Shown here piece after piece: positions 1-12,000 of a stretch of DNA of 64,000 nt. Within the stretch, counting starts at the first letter, position 1, and every line of letters starts with the position of its first letter. The stretch is from the NCBI RefSeq assembly GCF_047496725.1, contig NC_132970.1, forward strand, positions 23,710,001 to 23,774,000, in the 5' to 3' direction. A program made the position numbers and the translations under genes. The DNA is from Anoplolepis gracilipes (Eukaryota > Arthropoda > Insecta > Hymenoptera > Formicidae). A model generated the notes under the pieces. It saw nothing but the letters and a program-made list of their open reading frames with translations, searched no databases and was not told the origin of the DNA.

Positions 1-1309
1 TGCCGCAGAAAAATTGAACAAAAGAGAGATTTTGCGCCACGGGTTCAGCCACGTGCACATTTCAACAAGAGAATGATGTAAGATTATTTAGTTATATGTT
101 AATTATCGGGAAACGGTCGCAAGAGTTAATTTTACGTAGAATTAAATTTTATATTTGCGTTTTAATTTCATTTTAAACAAAAGAGGATTTTCTAGAATTA
201 TTTCGTTCATAAAATTATAAAAGAGCCATTTTTTTAGTTTAATTAAACTTATATATATAAATATACATTAATTATATATATTTTAGTTCTTAAAAACTAC
301 AAATTTTCTTTCGATATAGAAATGTATGCGTCATATAATCGATCGTCTTCCGATATCTAAAATATTTTTCCTAGTATATAACTTGAAGTAAATCTACATT
401 CTTTAAAAAAAGTTAGTAGAGTATGAGAAGTTACTAAATAATTTGTAGAAAAAAACTAAATTCTCGAGCGTATTTCGTTGCTCGATATGCTCCCGCTGCT
501 TAATTTGGTACGGTGAGATCTTATATAACTCCCAATCATTACTATTAACAATCATCTCTAACTACAATACTATCATTACAAATATCTTTTACCGTTTTTA
601 TCATTTTTAGAAAATCCAAATCACTTAAAAGATTTATATTTATAATTTTTTAAATTTATTTTTTAATTCCGAGCACAAGACCTCGCCATACTAGAAGCAT
701 CGCTTTTCTTAACGATAAAAAATTTGAAAAATTTTGAGCCAAAAAAGTTCATACAAAAAAAAAAAAAAAAAAATTCTTAGCCACGCTACTGCGAGCATTG
801 TCGAGCTATTATAAATTATAAAATTGGATTGAAAGGATTTTATTTTTATTAACGCCGAGACTTTAAGAATAAAAAAGAATAGTGAATAACTTTTTGTTTA
901 CAAAAGTAAATAGTGTGGAAAAAAGTACGAAAGTCGATCAGATAATTGAAGGGAAACAAAATATTCCTCGAGTAAAGCTTAAAGTACAAAAGTAATCTAC
1001 AGAATTATATCTCCCTACCATTTCATCCAGCCACCCTTCATCCTCTCTGATTTCTCGATAATCTCCATAAGTATTTATTACTTTGAATGTTACTCTTCGT
1101 CCTGTTTCCCTGCCATTCCATACTTTTACTTATAAGTAGTTATAATTATCTAAATCGACGAGATCGACGCGTTTTTGATATATCGAATTTATTCGATAAC
1201 AATTTGGATCTTATAAGTAAACGAGTAACGTTAATCTCGTTATAATATAATCATTTTTAATCAGAGGTATTTCAGCACAGAGATACTTCATCACGCTTTA
1301 TCATTCATG
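1..1309. other. AT-rich non-coding stretch
   Basis: No reading frame, RNA gene or complete repeat is recognised. There is one poly-A run near 755-772. If the candidate exon at 1315 is real, this would be intron of a plus-strand gene. Confidence 0.5.
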
Positions 1310-1314
1310 TTAAG

Positions 1315-1427
1315 TACGTCATTCCGATCTTAATACCGTCGATTCGTCGAAGATCTCCGTGGACGAACGAGGAGAGCCGCTAGGTGCCCCTCTTTCGTCG
1401 ATATTCCACGCTAATGATAATAGTTAA
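1315..1427 (+). CDS. Candidate last exon of an unknown plus-strand gene (partial)
   Basis: Following a possible acceptor (TTCATGTTAAG|TACGTC) there are 37 open codons ending at TAA 1425-1427. The predicted tail includes SSKISVDERGEPLGAP and has codon use richer in G/C third positions than the surroundings. About 800 nt downstream, after a comparatively GC-rich stretch, an AATAAA sits at 2225-2230. That layout resembles a terminal exon plus 3'UTR. I do not recognise the peptide, the acceptor is mediocre, and upstream exons would be outside the window, so this is tentative. Confidence 0.22.
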
Positions 1428-2250
1428 GATTTAGTATAATATTGAAGAATGAAAGACAGTGAGAGATAGAGAGAAACAGTTTAATCGCATATGTTATGTT
1501 TAATTATGTAAATAAGGCGATGCATTTAAGAGCTTTAGCGTTTAGCGTGTGTGTAGGTTGCGTATAGTTAATGATATAAAGGTCGGCGTGCCGTTTGACG
1601 AGAATGCGAGACTGTCCTTATACCCGATACCACTCGCGCCAATATCGCGTTGACTTTTCTAGTGATACGAATGTACTATGCGTCGGCGCCAATGTAAATC
1701 GAGAACGATTTTCGTGAAAGTCGCTGTGAGATTCCGCCGTTGCGACATCCATCGCGACGTTGCGATCATTCAGAAATAGACTGAACGAACATTGATCTAA
1801 TGATTCTTGCGGGCGCGGGCGCGGGCGCGAGCGCGGGCTGAGGCTGTGAATCCAAGAGATTCGGGATGTACGGTCGACGATTCATTGTGACGTTGTCTCA
1901 ATCCGATTTCCCAAAGATGTCCCAGGCAGTGCATCTTAGAAACGGCAATGAGCGCGTGGCAATAGCGCTGATTCTGTTGTTCCTCTCTCGAGATGTAAAG
2001 GAACGCGAGTCCGAGGAACCCTCAATGTACGCTATCCTTTTAATATTCGATGACTGATGGATTTGCCTGCAACATCCGATATACCGCGCGCAGAGTAATC
2101 TTCTTCGCCTTAATTATCCGATAGGTTCTTAGTTAATCTTAGTACGTAGCATGAATTGTAGAATGCCGCATTGTGTTCATCCGTCGACTTGTATTATTTA
2201 ATAATTTCTTTTTTTTTTCTAGAAAATAAAGATGTTTCAAAGTTGAGACA
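1428..2250 (+). other. Candidate 3'UTR with AATAAA at 2225-2230
   Basis: GC-richer than its flanks, with a GCGGGC-type repeat near 1810-1840 and a 63-codon open frame (1866-2057) without recognisable features. It is consistent with an untranslated tail of the candidate exon at 1315-1427. Nothing in it is diagnostic. Confidence 0.2.
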
Positions 2251-2297
2251 ATCAATCTAAGTCTGATTTATCCCTAACGATCCAACCGCATTGTTTA

Positions 2298-2302
<5 letters not shown>

Positions 2303-2334
<32 letters not shown>
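2303..2334. repeat. (TA)n microsatellite
   Basis: Uninterrupted TA dinucleotide run of about 32 bp. Confidence 0.95.
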
Positions 2335-2340
<6 letters not shown>

Positions 2341-4512
2341 TTAAGAAACTCATTTCACACAGATTCTGAAGAGAGAAAGAGAGAGGAAGAGAAGGAGGGG
2401 GAGAGAGAAATATATATGTCAAAGTTAGTGTATTTCAAGAAGTCGAATTCTTCATCGATTGCTCCTGCGAAAAATTTCATCTGAAAACTGCAGCCTCGGA
2501 GAACCGGATTCTTAAAGATGAGTAAAAAAACTTCTGGTTCCTCAGCTGCACCATCGGCCTTCGACTCTGATCTCTGTGATCGCGCGCTCATCCCTTCCTG
2601 CCGCTCAATATTTCGAGGACTTTTGCTTGGGGCCTACGAAAGAGGACTGAGCTGGGCCTAGCTTTCTCTTCCACTGGTCCGTTCAGTATTCTCGCATTTG
2701 ATATTACGCTTTTTTCAATTTATACAACCAGGCAGTCCGCGATGCTATAGCTAAAAATAGTCGAATAGATACAATCCCGCTGGTTGACGAGTTTTACCGG
2801 GTGATTAAGGAGAAGACAGTGCCTAATTAGAAAGAGAAATGTTGTCCAGAAATTGTCAGGTTATTTAAAAGAACAGTTTCGAAATTTCTGATATATATAT
2901 AATAATTTTTAAATTAAAATTCACATTGCTGAAGTATTATACAATATCAGTTGGTAATTGACTTTGGTCAAATTTGATATTTTTACTAATAAAAATCTTA
3001 TCTAAAAATTAATTAAGATTTCAAAATTTCTTAAGATTTATATACAAGTAAAAATTTATATATAGACCTTCTCTTTGTGTAACCCTGTAACAAGTTTACT
3101 CGCACAAACATATAAATATGATAATAAAATTCGTGGAGCATCGCGGTTCGCAAAAGCGAAAGACGAGCGCTTTGCGCTTACATAAGAGAAACTCGTGCGC
3201 TCTGAGTTTCTAACGAAATATCGTCGCCGGGTACACATTACATCGGCCGTAAGGTAAGGTTAATGACACGAAAGTCAAGTGGCCCCAAACCGCACGCAAG
3301 TTACGTAAGGTCAGCTCAGCCGGCTGTCAGCACGTCCCGGAGACGTACATTGTGATAATGGCGCGTTTCCTGCAGTATACGTGCACGCAAAAACGCAGAT
3401 AGGTATCCCAGATGCGCGTGTGCACCATGTGCAACCATAGCTGTTGTTACTGACCCAGTAATAGGGCCTTTATATTTTATGTTTTGGTATATATGTCACT
3501 TTTCGTCGCCCAAGAGTCGGTCGAGTAGCCAACTGGCTGCCGTATACAGTGAAGACAGAAAGTTTGAAGAACCGTTGCTTCAAGGCTTGGTTCAATGAAG
3601 CAGGAAGAGGCGTTTTGTGGCTTTTTTTTTTTTTTTTTTTTTTTTCTACCCAGCACAAAGTTGAAAGTGTGTTGATAGAGCAGCTCTTTTTATAGCTCGG
3701 TTCGTTTGAATTTCCTCATCTCTTGATTAAAGGTATTGGGCCATCGCGATGTAATCTATTAAAAAGTGCCGAAAGTTAACTGTGGTTGGAATAAAAATTG
3801 AGTGGCATTTTATATCGTTTAGCAAATTTTTGCGTAAATTATGTAAATTTCTCAAACTACAAAATCAATTTTTCACTTAATGTACTGTTATTAATGATTT
3901 ATTCAATTATTTAATATATTGCAGATTATTGTTACCGCAAACAATTGGTTCATGCATTTTCAACTAAAAGTGCTTAATTTGTTTCGAATATTTTACGGAA
4001 ATTAGCGTAATAAATTTCATCTTTTTTATATATCATGTGATAAGAATATAACCAATTCAAATCAGAAGAATAAATCTTTGTCAAGCAAGCTATAAAATCA
4101 ACTTTTATAAGCAAATTTTCCGTTGCATAATTTTACGTGTTGTTCACAGTATCGTCGAGTGTTTTAGTGACATTTAAAATGCATAAATATGTTAACATGG
4201 ACAAGAAGCAGGATGAGACCTTCGAATGCATCCATCATCATTCATTTCGAGAGCCTCGACCTTTTCTCTTCTTTTCGATCGAAAAAAGTAGAAATTCTTA
4301 GTTTCTCGTTTTTTTCCTATATTTATATTCTGCAGCGTTTTTGCGTGCTTCTACAATTAATAGAAGGAAACGCAGCCATTTCGATAGCTTCTGGTGAACG
4401 GTGCGCTCTTATAATTTATCCAAGGCCACTATATTGAGAAAAAAAATGCGTGTTGCATAACGATGACGGAATTTCACGAATCCGATGCGAAATGTGCGAG
4501 AAAAAGAAGAGA

Positions 4513-4561
<49 letters not shown>

Positions 4562-5234
4562 AGCGAAGCAAAGGGGCGCGCGCGCGTGCGATTTATATAA
4601 AATCATCTCCCAATAATCCGTGATCGCGGGTGACATTTTAACGACATACGACTCCATATTAAGAGCGCACATAGGTAGTAAAATAAATATCGCTTCATTT
4701 CCACAGGGTGGATATTTTCGCGCGAGTCGTCTTGCTTCATACGCTTTAATAAAAACGCTTGTTTCTTTTTTATTTTTGTATCGACATGCCGAAATATTTG
4801 GCGATGGCGAAATGTTTAACTGCCGAGATTATCGCAATCAGGTTATAAACCGGCACGCGAATATTTGACATCTTGCGCGACGTTAGCTACCGATCTCATT
4901 AATATCTGTTTTGTAAAAGTGTATGCGCGTATATATATTCAAAAGTTTGGCGTACAATTTGTTACAAATAAACAGAAGGCAAAACAGAAAATAATCATAA
5001 ATAGAGAATTAGTGACAGAGCTCCGAAATTAATCGAAATCATATATTTCAGCAAGCTTTGTGCCACAGCTCGTTTTGATTTAATTAAGGCCATTAATTTT
5101 TTGGAAAGAGGAAGATATATCGGTAGAAAACATGTTGATTTAAAAAAAATTTTTTTTACTGATGTGTAATATGACAAATGATCGTTTTTTTTTTTAGTGA
5201 CGTAATAATCGTATGACAAACGATTATGCGCATG
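2335..5234. other. Non-coding interval with simple repeats
   Basis: No gene recognised. It contains a purine-rich patch near 2370-2410, a GC-richer patch at 3120-3450, a poly-T run at 3622-3645 and the (GA)n at 4516-4559. Short open frames here overlap on both strands and have no homology I can name. Confidence 0.5.
4516..4559. repeat. (GA)n microsatellite
   Basis: Perfect GA dinucleotide run of about 44 bp. Confidence 0.95.
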
Positions 5235-5236
5235 TA

Positions 5237-5459
5237 CAGGATGTCCCAGACTTATCGAATCACCTAGTAGATTCCTGAGGCTATTTAGAGACGAAAATCT
5301 TAATACCAAAATGTCGAGGTTGTAATACTTTTCAAATGGTAAGAGTTTAAAGTTGACCAATTTGCATGACAAAATTTCGTGACGTGCTGAGGCACGTCCT
5401 CCAAATGGCCTCAAGAAGCTACCATTAACAGGTGATTTTGGTAAGTCTGAGACACCCTA
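5237..5459. mobile_element. 223 bp MITE with CAGGATGTC-type ends
   Basis: The left end CAGGATGTCCCAGACTTA and the reverse complement of the right end, TAGGGTGTCTCAGACTTA, form imperfect terminal inverted repeats. TA dinucleotides flank both sides (5235-5236 and 5460-5461). This fits a non-autonomous Tc1/mariner-like element. There is no coding capacity. It lies just downstream of CYP306A1. Confidence 0.7.
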
Positions 5460-5819
5460 TATTTTAACATAACATTAATTAATGATACAATTAACATAAA
5501 TATAATCTAATCAAACGTACATATTTTATTTAAGACTCATATTGGCAGAACTATAAATTTATGCATAAATTTAGAGAAATCAAATATAAAGTGTAATAAT
5601 AAATAAACGTATAACAATTTATATTAAGAGCAGAATAAAAGATAAATATTATTATCATTTATTGTACTTTAATTATATTTTTGTGCGAACGTTACATCAT
5701 ATAATATATGTTTTATATAATATTATATAATATATATATATATAGAATTATATAATATATAGAAAAATTCCAATATACGTATATATTTTTTTCATAAAAT
5801 TTGTAAATATAAACTTAAT

Positions 5820-5825
5820 TTTATT
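5820..5825 (-). terminator. Candidate CYP306A1 polyadenylation signal
   Basis: An AATAAA hexamer on the minus strand lies about 63 nt after the CYP306A1 stop. The region is very AT-rich, so further AATAAA-like hexamers lie farther left and the real cleavage site cannot be fixed from sequence alone. Confidence 0.35.
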
Positions 5826-5887
5826 AATGTATATATAATTTGTAATATTATAAAATGAGTATAAGAAAAATAATATTGTATATAAAT

Positions 5888-6066
5888 TTATTCCCGCAAC
5901 GTAAAAACCAATCGATGCGGTTTTGGGACCAGAGTAATTCCGCATTCGCCCTCCAGATCGACGCGTGTACCGGATGGTATAGATATAACAAATGAGCGAA
6001 GAATTCTTGCAGCAAAGAGAAATAATATCATCTTGGCGAATTCATCTCCGATGCACATACGTTTAC
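5888..6066 (-). CDS. CYP306A1: CYP306A1 coding exon 7 (terminal)
   Basis: Residues 430-488 and the TAA stop at 5890-5888. The acceptor is CTTAAG|GT. It supplies the Cys434 half of the heme loop, GKRMCIGDEFAK. It ends with a conventional L-helix and C-terminal beta region, GITLVPKPHRLVFTLRE. Confidence 0.94.
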
Positions 6067-9000
6067 CTTAAGATTGTATAAAACCCAATATATGTATATG
6101 CATTTATTATTTAATATTAAACGAAAAAAGACAAGACAAATTTTTTCTTAATGTTTTTAAAATTCCTTAAGTCTATGAACAAAACAATGTTTTTAATCTT
6201 GCATGTCGCGTTCAAACTTACCCGTTTGAAAAGGCAAAAAAGCTTTCGGTTTGACAAGGCTTCCATCTTCAGCGATGAATCTTTCGCTTTTGAAAGAGAG
6301 CGGGTCGTGCCAGTACGAAGGATCCGTATGAATAGCCCATTGCAACGGAATAACCATAGTACCTTTCGGTATGTTATAATCACCTATTTGCGTGTCCTTT
6401 TGATTATAAAGTTCGCATTAATTTAATTCAATTTTTATTTGGTAATTTCTTATTTGTCATATATGCAAAAATTGCAAAACTATTCTGTATATTGTTTGTT
6501 GGTCGACAACAAAGATATACTCTTGATTTGTAAGTGTTATAATTACAAACAAATAATCAGATATTTGATTTTAATTATTGATTTTATAAATATACAAAAA
6601 TTTGCGTTAATATTCTCACTCTGTTTAACACTACTAGTTATACCTCGAGTGTTCCATGAGGAATGCCAAGCGGTGTAACGCTTCGCAATCTTTGTGTCTC
6701 CGCGATAGCAGCTTCCAATCGAATTAAAACAAGTCTGTCCTCCAAAGTGGGCAGCTTTTGTCCCAATAGTTCGTTTATTTCATCCTGAATCTTTTTCTAC
6801 ACAACACAAATAAAGATATATAGAATTTGAAAAATATGTACAGCAGATCAAGATTCTCCATCAGAAATAACATTTATTTAAAAGTATTTTGTTGAAAAAC
6901 TTTAAAAAGCATACCTGTTCGACTGGATGTGTCGCCATGAAAAGTAAAAACCAACGAAGAGTTGTAAGGGTCGTATCAGTGCCTGCGCCGAAAAGATCGG
7001 CTAAGAGATGATAATATTGAGGTTGCGTGAAATGTTCAGAATTGTTTGCGTTGTTGCTCATTACATCGTTGAAAGCCGCAAGAAAGTTATCTGTCTTTTC
7101 AAGCCGAGCACGATGTTCATCGATAAAAGTTTGATATATTTCATGCGTTTTTAGTTTGCCATCGATAAGTGACTTTTTCATTTTGCCATATCGTGGTAAA
7201 AATCTGAATAGCCGAAGAGAAAGTCCAACAAAGAAATTTTTTACTTATTTCTAACTCTCTTATATGAGTTTATGTTAATCTATACATTTTTAAATATACC
7301 TATAATCTTTTTCATCATTAACTTTAATATATCAGCTGAATATCTTTAAATATATATTTTACAAATAAAAATTTTTTTAAATATATTTTATACACATACT
7401 TACCTAAAAAAACTATAAATTATTTATTAATATATATAATATATAATATGTAATGTATAATACATTATATATTACATATTATATGTAAATATATTTCTTT
7501 TTATTTGAATAAAATGAAATAAATATTTATGTATGAATATTGGAAATACATATCTGTATATTGATAGCGTAATGATGAGTTTTTACATTCTGCACATTAC
7601 AATCTTTGTTATAATAAGCTAATTTGATTTTATAATCGTAACCTTTTATTGAGGATGCACTTTATCGACAATCTTTCCGCTTTAGCTTATACAAATTTAA
7701 TCAGCACGAGTAAAATTGTCTTTTGAGCTATTTTTCTTACAAATATTTGTATTTACTCTTCCAGATAAATATTTAGTTCAATTTATCAAATCGTTTGCAG
7801 AAAAAAATTGTCTATCCTTCCACGTTTATTGGTCAAAATAAGCCACCGCTTTTGATAAAAAAAAAAAAAAAAAACATAGCATTTGCATAGTAGACGTTTT
7901 GAGTGAATCATGACGCATCATCTACGTGTTAATTGGTTGTGCGAATCAATTCACTTGGTTTTTTCCGCGCGATAATGCGGTTTACCTTTCGTTAACGAGG
8001 TGCAAAACATATCGCGCGTTATGCAAATGCACAGTACCTGAGGAACGGTAAAAAGTTAAGCGGCCCTGCGACTCCGATATGCTTGACTCCTTCCTCCTGC
8101 AAGTGCCTCAGCCATTTCCATATCTTGTCGTCCTCCTTGTAAACTTTGCCGAATACGATATCGTTCATCAGATTGCCCACGCAGTGATGAAGTGTCTCCA
8201 GTGGATCAATACCGTCTTCTGTAGCGCGATCTTTTAATTTCTGAAGGTTCGATAAGGAATTTCTATCTATATGTTTTGTTCTGCGTTAATCAAGAATTAA
8301 TATGAAACATTTTTTAAGTAACATACTGTCGCGTGTGCCTAATGCAATTAATTTATCGAGCTTTCTTAGTTCCTGTTTTTTTTTCCAATATTATATAGCG
8401 ACAGTTTTTATATATATGTAAATTCTTAAACGCCATCGTTGATAGTATATCGAAATGTCACAAAAATTAATAGCTTCATTAAATGCAATGACATTTCCAG
8501 ATAAATAAATGATAACTCGTGTAAGAATTTGTGCTGTTTCGTATTAATATTCCTTTTGAAATAAAAATATTTGGTCATCGATACATTCGTTTAGGGGAAA
8601 ATTTATATGACACGATGGCCTCGCGTAAAATATCCATTAGCTAAGCTAGGCTTATTAGTACAGCTATTAAACGTTAATTTACCGATGTGCACTCGTTCAC
8701 GGCCGTGAGAATTCTCTCCTCCAACCTGTCTCTCTTGGTACTGGCTAACTTTATTATGCCGAAATTCTTGAGACATCCGGCAACAAATTTTCGTTGATTC
8801 CTCCAGAGTTCACCCTCGGCACAAATGAGACCTGCGGAAAATATAATGCGCATAAGAAACTGAAAAATAAGAATCCTATTCAAATTTTATTTTTTTTTTA
8901 TTTTTTTTTTTTTGTTCTTTTCTTCGTGCATGTATGTGTTTTTGTACAAGGGTGATCCTCGTCGCACCTTAATCGTACGATCGTAAATAATGCCACCACG

Positions 9001-12000
9001 TCTGAACGTATTTCCGTCGCGTTCCCCGATTCTGCGTGGAAACGAGTCGCGCTCTTGGTGGGAGGGTGTAAAAAATAGCGAGAGAGGATTACTGTCATTC
9101 CGTAAGTAGGCGCAGCCACTGAACTCATCGAAGGATAATCCTCGAATGAATAAACAATAATCTCTCACCGCTCATCCACTCGACGTCCCTCCCTTTGGTG
9201 TATTTGCGGTATAAAACCAGGTACGGCGATCGTCGATTAATCGCGATTGCTGATTAAGTATGACGGCCAGAACGACAGTGTTCACGCTATTTATCAATTT
9301 CTTTTGTATTTTTCAAACGTCTATTACATCTATTTTTCTTTAACCTGCACATTTTTTCTATTAATATTATATTATTTATAAATATATTAATTTCTCTCTT
9401 TTATCCAACACTTGAATAAGGGTGTTCACTTACTCTATATTATTTTTATTATACACTTGTCTTTTTTAAATGTAAAATGAAGTAATAATGCGCCTACTTG
9501 CTATAGATAAAATCTCTATCATGTATACACTTAATTAATCTGAATATTATATACTTTTTTTCTTACCACAACACTGACAAGATTGAAATAAGTCACTTTA
9601 TTATGCTCTTTAAAGAGGTAATAGGAAACTTTGCACCGCGAAATTTATGCATCTGCGCCGCGACAGAAAAGGTGTGCCGCTTATGTACATCCGATTTCGC
9701 AGCCAGATCACACGCGCGAGAATGATCTCAGAATCCTGATCATCGCTCAATGAGATTATCGAGGTTTACGGTTGATGTGCCACGGGAATACAGATCGAGA
9801 TCTTTGACGTGTAATTTGTTGTAGTTTTTCTTTATGTTGCAAATTAATATTTTTATGAATTAAAACAAAAAGAGAAATAATAGATATGCAATTAGATCTT
9901 TATACGCGACTTTCACCAATCGATGATTTTCAATTGTATACAATAAGGAACGAAAGCGAATCTTGATCGAGAAACAATCGTTTCTGCGAATTTATTTATT
10001 ACAATTCGTCATGGTAGACTCGAGCATCAAGAGAAGAAGTAATGAAAGTATACACCGGCACGGGGTATACTGAGTACAAATAGGTTATCGCATGATGTGT
10101 GTTTGCGATACTATTTATTATTCGCAGCTTGTTCTAAGAGGCAGCGCTATCGATAGGTCAGTGTCGTATTTAAATGACGCCAAGAAAACTTTCCGGGATC
10201 GCAAGTATGCGTATTAATCTTTTTTCACTCTACTCGATAGATTTCAAATCATCGAACAATAAAATAAAAAGAGTTAAAAAATTGTAATTAACTCTTAAAC
10301 GAATAAATCCTACATTTCTTTATATTTCCTTAATCTTAATATGTAAATCTTACTTTTATATTTAAGACTGTATTTCAGTTAAAAGACAAATGTTATATAC
10401 AGAGTGTAAAGATTGAATCAACGCTAGTAAGCAGGTGAAGTGTATTAAACTGAACAAAAAAGTCCTTTACCATTTTGCGATTTTCACAATAATTATTGAG
10501 AAATTAATTAAAAAATATCGACCAATTCGTGTGAACATTAGCACGTGGCGAGAAAAGCCAGCCCGCTGTCACGCGGTTACTAGCGTGGGCTCTCTTTTCG
10601 TTGTACTGCTAGCGACCGCGTGACAACGGGCTATCTTTCGCTGTGTTCCTACTCAATTGGCATGAGACAGTCACAGAATATCTTACAAAGAGATGCTATA
10701 AATATGACAGTGGGGATGTACAAAAAATGTACATTAATGGTTATTTTATAGATATTTCTTTCAACATGTATATCCACAACCTATTGGCTGAATATTTCAT
10801 GTATACTCTTAAAAAGATGTTTTATTATTATGTGGATAGGATTATTCACGGAATATTCATCATGATATGTTTAAAGAACGTCCGTGTAAGATTGCATCGG
10901 TAACATATCAATGGAATATATTTGCGACTTGCTATATTTGTGAATCAAATATTTTGTTTATTTTCTATGAATATATTTCTTTTCAAGCTACAATTGTTCC
11001 ATGAGTAGTCTCATCGACATGAAAATAATAAAATAATGTATATTTATATATAAAGGAAACTTTATAAGTCCTTTATATATTATATTACTTATATTTATAA
11101 TATGTATTTATGATAAATATAAAATATTTTAAAATAAATTGTTAAAATGTTTTTCTAATTGTAAATTATTGTCTATTATAAATTTTCTGAATATAAAAAT
11201 CAATAAAAATGATTTCTTTTATTATTTTGTACATAAAAATACTAGCATAAAACTATCGTAAAGTAAATATTTTAAGAGATTGTTAATTTCGTTGTGTTTA
11301 TACACTTAAAAATATATAACATACTCATATTTGAAATAGATTTAAAATATAAATTATTTTATAATTTCATATTATGTTTATTTCAGATATAAGTATTTTA
11401 TACTTTCATATGTCCAAATCACAACAGTCGTAACGTAAAATTAACAATATTTTAAAATATTTACTTTTATGGAATCTTTTATCAATTTTTATATTCACGG
11501 AATACAACATCTGTAACATTTCTGGAACAAGTCAATAAATATTCCCAGCATATTCCCAATATAATATTTTAGAAATATTTCACGTTGTGTCAACCAGAGA
11601 TTCCGTTGAACGTAACTTATTAGCGTTTAATAAATTGTTAATGATTCTTAATATGATTAGATCTTAAATATTAATTCTACTTGGAGAACTAGTTGGAACT
11701 AAATGCAAGAATCAAACATATTAAAGCATGAAAGAATAAAGAGTAAGCACTTACTTAGAGCTGATAGATAAGTTATGCCGAAATACATCATTACCTTAAA
11801 TAATTTAAGGTAGAGAACGCATTTTTCCATCTAAGATAAAAATGTAAATAATACATCTCATTATTAACTAATATTATAAATATTAATTTTAAGTTTTTAT
11901 TTATAGTTATTTTTTAATTAATTTGTTAAGTGCCTAAGTTTGTTTATTTTAAATAAAATAATTTACTCACCAATTTAGAGCGTATGGCTCTTATAGGTAT

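Noticed and set aside
6117..6426. Open frames overlapping CYP306A1 exon 6 on both strands
   Set aside because: Wrong frame or strand relative to the conserved P450 sequence.
8887..9168. 93- and 76-codon minus-strand frames just upstream of CYP306A1 exon 2
   Set aside because: They lie in intron 1 and run into a poly-K artefact from a poly-T tract. The true acceptor at 8832 excludes them.
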